From contig JAFBJZ010000914.1 in the NCBI GenBank assembly GCA_016785225.1, forward strand, positions 496,001-560,000: DNA of 64,000 nt, in the 5' to 3' direction. Shown here one piece after another: positions 48,668 to 56,808 of the stretch. The first letter of the stretch is position 1. Each line of letters opens with the position of its first letter. The notes under the pieces are model-generated. The model made no database searches. It saw nothing but the letters and a program-made list of their open reading frames with translations, and was not told where the DNA came from. The translations under genes and the position numbers were made by a program. Origin of the DNA: Psettodes erumei. Lineage: Eukaryota > Chordata > Actinopteri > Pleuronectiformes > Psettodidae.

Positions 48668-51600
48668 GTAAGACCGATCATTAAAGAAACACTCTCGTGG
48701 AATGTTATGAATTAAACCATTTTTATGTGTATATATATAATATAACATAATAAAAGCACAGAGAAATAGAAAATCAAATTAACAGAGGTATTTATAGAAG
48801 TATGAATGAATTAATGTTTTTCTTCAAGTATGCCTAAAGATGCCCAGCCCACATTACAAGACACTAGTTACCTTCAGACTTATAAAGGCGGAGGGGAAGG
48901 TGATGAGCACGTGTATCATAGAAAGCATTTGCAGCATAATAAATGCACCAAGTATACATTAGTTTACAATCCAGATAAAGGAATACTTGGTATTAACGTG
49001 GCATATGTTTTTTTTATTTCATCCTATTCTCTTTTTTCTGAAGAAGACCTTTGAGCCAAATGTCCATGCTGTGAGGAAAAACAAAGATGAGTGAGTGACA
49101 ATCAGCAGGATAACACCAGTGTCCTGTCTCATGACAAAAGAACTACATGTTATGTATGTCAGTGTGTCGCGTTTTCTGCTCCAAAATCCTGTGTCCCATT
49201 TCTTGCCAGGTTAAAGGAAAGGATGAACACGGTTCCAAAAAAGGAGAGAAGAGAGAGGGACGAGAGAAGAGGAGGGCGGGAAAACAGAGGGAAGAGAGAG
49301 AGAGGCCCCAGACCATCCAGTCTCACTCCATCTTTGAACAGGGTCCTGCTGACATTGTATGCAAGACAGGTACACACTTTGTCTTGTGTTGTTCAGGGAA
49401 TGGACACGCGCACCAGAGGTTCAGGTACACATGCATCATAATTCCTTCCTTCTCCACCAACCCCTCTGTTCAGGCTGGCATGGTGTGACAGAGGTGCGTG
49501 CTTCCACCACCTCTCCTGTGTGCAAACTTGTGAAGAAAGAGAGGAAACAATCAGAGGATGAAGATGAGATACTCAGGAAGCTGCAGAGGGATGATGTGAG
49601 TATTTCCTGCCAATCAGTCAATAGTTTGCATCCCCCTTTTTGAATTATTCTCTTATACTTTGGGTATCTCTCCCAGTTTTCTTTATAACCTCCTCCAACC
49701 TCTTTGGGTTCCCTCTCAGGTCTAATTTTAGCCCATTCCTCAAAAGTTCTTTCTTTAAAGTTCTGTGGGCTTCATTGTTAACTGCACAACATGCAACATA
49801 TCCACAATAGTTATAATTACCCTGAACCCAAATAATTAAGCGGGCCATAACTAATATTACGTGTTGCATCTACAGTTCATCGATGACCCAGATCTGAGGA
49901 ATGATGCCCATCTGAAACCCATCCAGCTGCCTCTGTGTCAGTCCAGCTGCTCCACCAACAGTCCAACACTGCTGACCACAACATGTGAGTGAAAAAAATA
50001 CCTCTATCTATACTGCTCCTGGACATTAATGCTGCTAGTGCTGTTAACAAGTACACATTCACTATGCTCCCTGAGCACTTTGTTAGGGCCCTGCTTGATG
50101 TTGCATTTAAATATTCACACACAGCAGTCTGCAACCCTATAGTATTGCCTCTATGCATGGAGCCACCAAGATAAAAGATCCAGTGAGCAGTAGTTCTGTG
50201 GATTGACATGCATTGTTGAACAGAGGTCTTGGGAGAAAGGCCAGATAGGTGGGAACTGACTGAAAAGCCACAGTAACTCATATAAGCATTCTATGGTGAG
50301 TAGAAATGATGTGATGCAGTCATGTCGACATGAAACATCTTGCCAATCTCTTGCCACTGAGAACTGAGGCTGTTTCGAGAGGAAAAGGAGGAACTACCCA
50401 CTATTAGTGTGGGGTTCCTAATAAAGTGCTCAGTGGGTGCATGACTAAATACTACTACAGGAGAAGGCTGGGGAAAGCAGACAGGAATGTAGCAGTGAGG
50501 ATTCAGCTACCTTAAGTTGTGGTCAACAGAGGTTGAATGGAAAATGTGACTTTATGACTTGCCTGGATGAACCACCGCAGGCGCCACTTGATCAATAAGC
50601 ATTCTTTTACGGACTGCAGTCTGTACTTGGACTGAAGCATTTGTGGTTTGCGCGTTGGCAGGTCCAGAGGATGTTCCTCAGGGCCGAGCAGGCCACAGCA
50701 GGCGGAGCTGTCCAAACCAGAGCAGCCGTCTCTGGTGGACCTGCTGCACGACCTCAGCCTGTCTGGCAGAGAGGAGCTCTTCTTCATGCAGTTACCTGAC
50801 TGCATGCCAGGCAGAATGGTTGCACAGAAGGTGGTCCCTTCTGACACGTCTACAACAGAGAAACCTGATAAGAAGGAAGGGAAACCCGAAGACCTGAAGA
50901 GACCTGCACATCTTCAAGCACAAGTGAGTAAACAGAAGGAACCTCAAAACTGTGGTCTTGCCACGGCAACTTGCCTTAAACTGTTTTTCAGCATGACCTG
51001 TGGTGTGTTCCATGTATTCCATACATGCAAAACCAAAAACACACTCTAGATTGCAGCATGTTTAAGGGTAGCCAGAGAAGTGTCTGTATTAGTCCACACA
51101 TTCAGCACTTTGTCTTATTACTGATTCCTTTTCCAGCTGAATTCCTGAGCTGTGTGTCCGTTCTGAGGAGTTTTACTGCATGGACTCAGTTTCCACAAGT
51201 GGTATTTCTCCTTTCCAACAATTCTGCTGCCATCCTAATACAATGGAGGATGGAAATTAATTTGTTATGCTTGACACTGAATTTCCTTCTATCGGCCCTA
51301 TCAGCAGCATCATCTGCATTTTTCTCTTCCAAAAATGCTTATCAGCCAGTCACCATCAAGTTGCGTATCTCTTATTTCTCCGCAGCAGGCTGTGGTGAAG
51401 GGGGGCTGTCCTGTGTTGTCACAATTCCCAGAGGGATTTATGGGTAAACTGCAGATCAGGAAGTCAGGAAAAGTGGAGCTGAAGCTGGGTGACATCGTCA
51501 TGGACGTGTCAGAGGGAGCTGCGTTCTCCTTCCTGCAGGTACTGTGTGCGTCAGGTGCTGTCAGTCACAGGGTGCCCCTATCAATGCATTTCAATCAGGA

Positions 51601-52712
51601 GAAACTTCATTCTGAGTGAAGAATTTACACGTTTAATTGGCATGTGCACAAACAAGAGGACCAACAATAGAGATATAAGAGTCTTTGGCGATTCCACCCC
51701 ATTGTAATGTCATCATATTAGACAGGGGGGTGGCATAATATAGGAAACCCCCACAGGATCTAGATACTGGTGGTGATGATGATGGGAAGAAGAGAGTGCT
51801 GGAGATCTAGATGTGATGAGGTGTAGACTCTGATGAGCTCAATCCGGACACTGGATAAGAAGACTAGAGGTGAATGGTGTGGAGGACGGTAGCAACTCAC
51901 ACTGAAATATCGGCCGACAGCAACAACATGACTGGGGGGTTGAGATTGCAGTGGGGATCTGATTGGTTTACCATGAATGTCCCTAATCAGCTGATGAGTG
52001 AAGAGGCGGTGAGAGAGAGCAAGAGATTGTGATTGATTGAACTTATGCTGAGCTTCATTTATCTGAATCTGGGATGTGACTTCTGGAAAACAAATTAAAA
52101 AGTAAATAATTTGTTAAACAACTAGAGATAACCTCTCCAAACAGAGCATTTCAAGATAAAACAATCCAAAAGTATGGTTAAAACATGATTATTGACTCAC
52201 ATGAGAAAAGAAATACCATACTGTTTTTATTACACTGAAATAAATGGTTCAGTAAAATGTTTTTAAGTCATTTTTTCAGTGTTATAGTTCATCCAAACTG
52301 TGAACAAAGTACAGCAAATACTGTACATCATAAAATGAACCAGAACATATGTGGTATCTATGCAATCATTTTTTTTAAAAAATTCTTTTAATTTCTTTTA
52401 TTTCTTAGTCCTCTTCCAAAGTGCTACACCAGACTACTGCATTACAAAAAAATAAATCACTGTTTTAACTGCTGACCATAATCCTGAGTCTCTGTATTTC
52501 TAATCAGTATGTGAACACAAAACATTTTGTCATAATTTAATGTAAAAAAAATATCTCTTATCTTTCTCCAGCAACTGGTGTCTATCAGTCTGTCTGATGG
52601 AAAGACGGGAGACATGATGGTGTTGGGAAATGTCCACCAAAAACTGGTCTTATCCCCAGACTTCCAGGTTTTACTGAGACAAGCTTCAACCCAGCAGCAT
52701 AAAGAACCATGA
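48467..52712 (+). CDS. polr3d: RNA polymerase III subunit RPC4 (POLR3D), eight coding exons, two apparent frame breaks
   Basis: RPC4 is a peripheral subunit of nuclear RNA polymerase III; with RPC5 it forms the TFIIF-like heterodimer that aids initiation, termination and reinitiation on tRNA and 5S genes. Coding exons: 48467-48667, 49044-49090, 49210-49369, 49474-49595, 49876-49984, 50662-50923, 51386-51538, 52572-52712, all with GT/AG borders. Recognisable family segments: SLRTRDLTLGG-type motif in exon 1, IQSHSIFEQGPAD in exon 3, FIDDPDLRND in exon 5, LLHDLSLSGREELFFMQLPD in exon 6, GKLQIRKSGKVELKLG in exon 7, and a C-terminal MVLGNVHQKLVLSPDF segment in exon 8. A very basic KE/RE-rich stretch lies in exon 3. 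Exons 3 and 5 each appear one base short. With one base added to each, the product would be 398 residues, the length I recall for human RPC4. Identity is firm; integrity is uncertain. Confidence 0.95.
49044..49090 (+). CDS. polr3d: POLR3D coding exon 2
   Basis: Short exon of 47 nt starting KTFEPN, which matches the family KTF-PN motif that follows the DLTLGG segment. The acceptor follows a pyrimidine tract; AAG|AAG gives two possible in-frame acceptors three bases apart. The donor is a consensus GTGAGT, leaving phase 2. An alternative weaker donor at GCT|GTGAGG, 18 bases earlier, would change the frame of the next exon. Confidence 0.85.
49210..49369 (+). CDS. polr3d: POLR3D coding exon 3 (apparent 1-nt deletion)
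   Basis: The first half reads as a basic KKERRERDERR-type stretch in the frame set by exon 2. The second half carries the diagnostic IQSHSIFEQGPAD motif in a different frame. The switch falls in the GAGAGAGAGGCCCC stretch around 49290-49305. One added base would restore continuity and the phase 1 exit that exon 4 requires. Confidence 0.85.
49474..49595 (+). CDS. polr3d: POLR3D coding exon 4
   Basis: 122 nt, entered in phase 1 and left in phase 0 with a GTGAGT donor. It encodes GWHGVTEVRAS followed by an acidic ...KKERKQSEDEDEILRKLQRDD helix, matching the family KKEKR...ILRMLEKDD segment. Confidence 0.92.
49876..49984 (+). CDS. polr3d: POLR3D coding exon 5 (apparent 1-nt deletion)
   Basis: Starts FIDDPDLRND and continues to IQLPLCQSS, matching the family FLDDPGLRND...VQLPLAHSGW. 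The frame is lost just after, at AGCTGCTCC near 49945-49955. The family has a Trp-Leu here, so a missing G (TGG read as TG) is the simplest explanation. The exit phase then matches exon 6. The donor is GTGAGT. Confidence 0.85.
50065..50439. mobile_element. Internally deleted Tc1-type element in POLR3D intron 5
   Basis: The ends are inverted copies: CTGAGCACTTTGTTAGGG at 50071-50088 and, inverted, CCTAATAAAGTGCTCAG near 50418-50433. The interior at 50185-50310 (GAGCAGTAGTTCTGTGGATTG, GGCCAGATAGGTGG, AGTAACTCATATAAGCATTC) matches wording I know from fish Tc1 transposase genes. About 375 bases remain of about 1.2-1.6 kb; no coding capacity. Confidence 0.7.
50662..50923 (+). CDS. polr3d: POLR3D coding exon 6
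   Basis: 262 nt, entered in phase 2 and left in phase 0. It encodes the linker and the start of the RPC4 C-terminal domain, including SLVDLLHDLSLSGREELFF and MQLPDCMPGR, equivalent to the family VAELLRELSLTKEEELLFLQLPDTLPG. A Lys/Glu-rich linker follows. The donor is GTGAGT. Confidence 0.93.
51386..51538 (+). CDS. polr3d: POLR3D coding exon 7
   Basis: 51 codons, phase 0 to phase 0. Contains FPEGFMGKLQIRKSGKVELK and LGDIVMDVSEGAAFSFLQ, the most conserved part of RPC4. The acceptor CGCAG|CAG could be used at either AG three bases apart. Confidence 0.95.
52572..52712 (+). CDS. polr3d: POLR3D coding exon 8 and stop
   Basis: 47 codons including TGA. QLVSISLSDGKTGDMMVLGN and VHQKLVLSPDFQVLL match the RPC4 C-terminus; the last about 10 residues are a divergent polar tail. 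The acceptor follows a pyrimidine-rich tract. Confidence 0.95.
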   Translation, partial: QLVSISLSDGKTGDMMVLGNVHQKLVLSPDFQVLLRQASTQQHKEP

Positions 52713-52919
52713 TGATCCTTTTGTCAGCCACACAGAGAGCCAGCAGATCTGAACATTACAGACTCTTACATTACACACAAGGAGAGATTTATTTTGAACT
52801 CTGTAAAATTCCTGATCTGATGGCATGAGGAGGGAAAATGACAAGTAGGTTAATTCCAGAGGCAGCTACTTCACCAGCCTTGTTTTTTATTATTATTTTT
52901 AATCTGTGAAAACTTTTAA

Positions 52920-52925
52920 ATTAAA
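52920..52925 (+). other. Candidate POLR3D poly(A) signal
   Basis: ATTAAA, the second commonest poly(A) hexamer, lies 208 bases after the POLR3D stop codon. A canonical AATAAA further on at 54622 is the alternative. Confidence 0.35.
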
Positions 52926-55900
52926 TGGTGATCCTAACTTTTCTAAGTCATACAAAGCCTTCACAGAATATGTCTCTAGTATTAAGAAAAGTGTTTTCTT
53001 TCAATCGAATGCAGTCTGCTGACACGACTGCTAGGTAAGTGCAGAATTTCAAAGCACTGTTGGAATATCGGGAAGATGGTTTCCTAAAAAGTATTGTGAC
53101 CTCTCTTTTGCTTTACATGATCATAAATCCTTGAGTATTTCCTAATGCAAGGTGTCAGCTCCCTGAACTGTCCACACCTGAGAACGGACAAAGTTAGAGG
53201 AACAACAGGTCAGGTCAATCAGAGATGTTTGGATGTTTTGTCTTATGGACTCAGCCCAGTGATCAACAAGGACTCAGTCATGTACTGTTGACGGAGCTCT
53301 GATTACCCATTTGTAAATAGACTCCTCAGATCTGCACACATCAGCAGAGCTTCAGACTGACTGGACACCAGCAAAAAGACAGCATCTCCTGCCTACCACG
53401 TCCACTTGGCAGAGGTCAAAGGTCATTAAGCAGGAGTCACCAGACAGCAAGAGAGAAATGAAAGTGGACATTCACAGCTGACACCAGAGATGATCTTCAT
53501 CATCTTCCCCCATGTACAAGCACCTGTTATCACTGGACTATATTTGTTGATACTTCGATGGCTGAATTTTTATACAGTACAGTATAATATAGTGACAATG
53601 TGATGTATGAGGAATGAATGTTAAAACTCAGGATAGATGACCCGTGAAGTAATGCGGCACTTAAAGTTCCTGTTCAGAGCTTGATTGAACCCCTAAAAAC
53701 TCATCACAGTTCCACAATATTACACATTTCTAATTCTTTTTCCATGAAAAGACTCCCTTCATAGCCTTAAAATGGCAGCTTTGACTCTGCCCATCAAAGT
53801 TTTGCTAACTGCTGTACGCCATAAAGTGAAAGTGGTAATACAGATATATCGGTGAAATTCCAGAAATCAACTCTAAAGACAAAAAAGCTAAGCAAAGAAG
53901 CTAATAATCCCATTTCCCCACATCTGGAGACTCAATATGTCTCACTATGTGTTCTTCTATGAAAGTTGCAAAGCAATCTACAGCTCAACCACTGTTAGTT
54001 TACGAATAATGTACATGATGCATTTGGAATTCGTTACATTTATATCCAGCAAACATCAGTATAGTAGTATATTAATTTCTGTTGTATTTCTTGTGTCTGC
54101 TTGTTGTTGTTTTTTTGTTACCTCCACATCATTTTGCGTTTCTCATCTCCTAACAGACTCTTATACGAGTCAGGCTCATAGAGCAGCTTAACAGCAGCTG
54201 TATAACCAGTAATTTTACAGTAACAGGAAGTGTTTTTTTTACATTATCTACAGACCAGACTTCACTCCAAAAATCTTTCCATTGCACTTTCTGGGAGCCC
54301 TTTCAGATAATTTGTTCTTGAGAGTATCACACCTCAATCAAGGCACATGCAGCTCTGTTTTGTTTTTCGAGACTGACACCTTTTGACATGTCATCCTTCA
54401 GCAGTGGCTTTCTATATAAAGCTGCTTTTTAAGGCTCTTTATGGCTCCATGTCATATTACCATCACTATACCCATTGGCAGTTCTGTGTCTCTGGTGTTA
54501 CCTAATACTGGTATCTCATTATGTTTCATGCACTGTGCAATGTAGATTTTTAACATGTTGTTTATGTGCTGGTTTACTGCCTTATTTTGTTTATTACATT
54601 GGTATAGAGAAATTCTCAGTAAATAAACTTTATCATTATTCAATTCAGTTTTATATATGTAGCATCAAATCTAAAACATATTTTGTGTTAGGGCATTTTC
54701 CAGAGTAAGGTCAAGAAAACTTTGGTTAAGTTCAGGGATTATTATCAAGTAAATGTTCTCAGGATGCAGTCATTACATGTCATTACTGTTTACAGTAAAC
54801 ACTGGTGCAACAGATGTGAACTATGTACCAGAAGAGCTTTTCAAAACTTTTTACTTTTACAACTTTTTACTAATTATTCTTGTGCTGGATTTTTATGCTC
54901 TCCCATTATATTTATGAAACCTAGCACAAACACAAATGCATGTACAGTAAATACTCCTGTTTGAGGTGGGTTGGTAGGATTAGGCAACAAATCATATCTT
55001 AATGTTCATCCAAATCGAATCCAAAAAATAATATATCGAAATCTAGTTGTTGAATCTAGATGTAAATATTAACTTTTAATGTAAATGTTAAATCAAAATC
55101 TTATGTCTTATGGTATGTAAAGCTAAACTTTAGTGAACATGCAAATAACCCATGGGGTTCGGTGTCACTACTGCATTTGCATACAGTCACATACAGTAGA
55201 TGTATTAGACAAGAATAGATAAAACAAACATGCAGGGTGGCTCCAACCAAAATCCATAACAAATATTGTAGAAAACTGTATGTAAAGCTTTATTCAGTAG
55301 ATACACGATACAAACAAAAATATCATCAACTAACGTTGTCTGAATGTGGCGGCACTAAATATAAGCAAAAGGAACACTATGAATAACAGGTGTGTGGCTT
55401 ACTGTAACTCATGACTTCATTATGGCCAGGACAAAGCAGTATTTTCACTTATCATCTGATGGGTGACTGACCCTTCATGTCAGTTAAACATCATTATTAG
55501 GATAAAAGTGCTGTGTGTGTTTTCACAGCTGTTGAACTGAAACTTAAAGCTTGTCTGGAACAATGCACACTTTGGGACTTTTTGTTTAAATCTAAAATGT
55601 CAGTTGGTTACTTAAGCCCTCAGTGACAAATGACAGGATTTCACGTTTGATATGACTGTGCGAGCTCATGATACACTAATGCAGACAATAGAAAATGTTC
55701 TGTTAAGTTGTATTCATGGTGCTCCCTAATCTCAGAGCTGGCCCTTTTTCTTAGAGTACAGTTAATATTATGCAGCTATTGTAAATTTTCTGGCTGACAG
55801 CAAACCACCTAATCAACAATGTATTAGTTCATGTCTCATCACTGTCTGCACCCCATGTCACAGAGCACCACTGATCCTCATTGCATTTTATTTTGATTCA

Positions 55901-56210
55901 GTCCTTAAATACCCATTAGGGTTATTCCACTATTAAAAACAGTCCCCAACCAATAAATCACTTCTTCCTCTAACAACTACAGCAGCCAGCAGTTTTAGGA
56001 TATTTACTGAAAAAATGAAACAATATATCTGTTACATATTTTCACCAATCAATGGGCCTGGAGCTGAGACTGACAGTAGAGAAGTCAGGAAGTAGTGAGA
56101 CACACATTTTGGACTTTTCGTGGATTTGCTGACAAAAAAAAATACTTTACATTTACACTTTGTAGGACATAAAACAGAAAAGTAGCTCTTTTGGGACGGC
56201 AGATGTTACC

Positions 56211-56216
56211 TTTATT
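56211..56216 (-). other. Candidate TFAM poly(A) signal
   Basis: TTTATT on the plus strand reads AATAAA on the minus strand, about 320 bases after the TFAM stop codon. It is the closest canonical hexamer I saw downstream. Confidence 0.45.
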
Positions 56217-56535
56217 TTTCTATCAAGTTTACTGTGGTGGCACTCAGGACTATGGAAACTTTGAAACTCTGCAGACAGTAAACAGAAGTCACTTTTGAAG
56301 GCAGCCCCACTCTGCATCTTTCACCTACTCAAAACCAGGATGTGTATTTATGGAGAGGGCGACTCTGCTTTTGTTGGGTGTTGTAAAAGGATCATAGCCT
56401 GAATGCTGTGAAATGTTTGCCCTGCTGAAACTAATAAGCACAAATGAAAACTGGTAATTTAGTGACTTTCAAGTTTGAGGGGAAAAACAACAAGCAGGGC
56501 ACAGCCCTGGGCCAGACTCAGCAGACACACACATT

Positions 56536-56808
56536 TTATGTCTTCTTGGTAGTACTGAAAGTTTTTGTGGAGCTACTTTTCGACACCTCCCTGGTTGTTT
56601 TTGACTTTCCTGTGGCCGTGCCCTCCTTCACTTCAGCTTTCTTTGTTCCCTTCGTGGCCGCTGCGGTGTGAGCAACAGCTTTTTTCCTCTTAGACTGGGC
56701 CTTCTCTCGGATCAGGTCTTCCCGTCCAATTTCCAACATATGGCCCTCCCACGACGTCATCTCATTCTTATAGCGAATCTTGTCATCCTCAGCCAGCTGC
56801 ATGTAGAC
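56536..56808 (-). CDS. tfam: TFAM coding exon 7, C-tail and stop
   Basis: 90 codons plus stop. VYMQLAEDDKIRYKNEMTSW closes box B; EGHMLEIGREDLIREKA is the conserved start of the C-tail. The remainder is a low-complexity Lys/Thr/Ser/Ala stretch to the stop at 56536-56538. Confidence 0.95.
   Translation of the reverse strand, partial: VYMQLAEDDKIRYKNEMTSWEGHMLEIGREDLIREKAQSKRKKAVAHTAAATKGTKKAEVKEGTATGKSKTTREVSKSSSTKTFSTTKKT

Larger units (their letters stand above)
52713..56535. other. POLR3D-TFAM tail-to-tail interval
   Basis: This 3.8 kb AT-rich interval holds both 3' untranslated regions. A candidate POLR3D poly(A) signal ATTAAA lies at 52920-52925, with a more distal AATAAA at 54622-54627. 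A candidate TFAM signal, AATAAA on the minus strand, lies at 56211-56216. No further coding exon, RNA gene or intact transposon is recognisable. Confidence 0.6.

Noticed and set aside
49044..49369. Frameshift-free POLR3D model using donor GCT|GTGAGG in exon 2
   Set aside because: It keeps exon 3 open but discards the well-matching VRKNKDE segment and the KKERRERDERR frame, uses a weaker donor, and does not explain the second phase conflict at exon 5/6.
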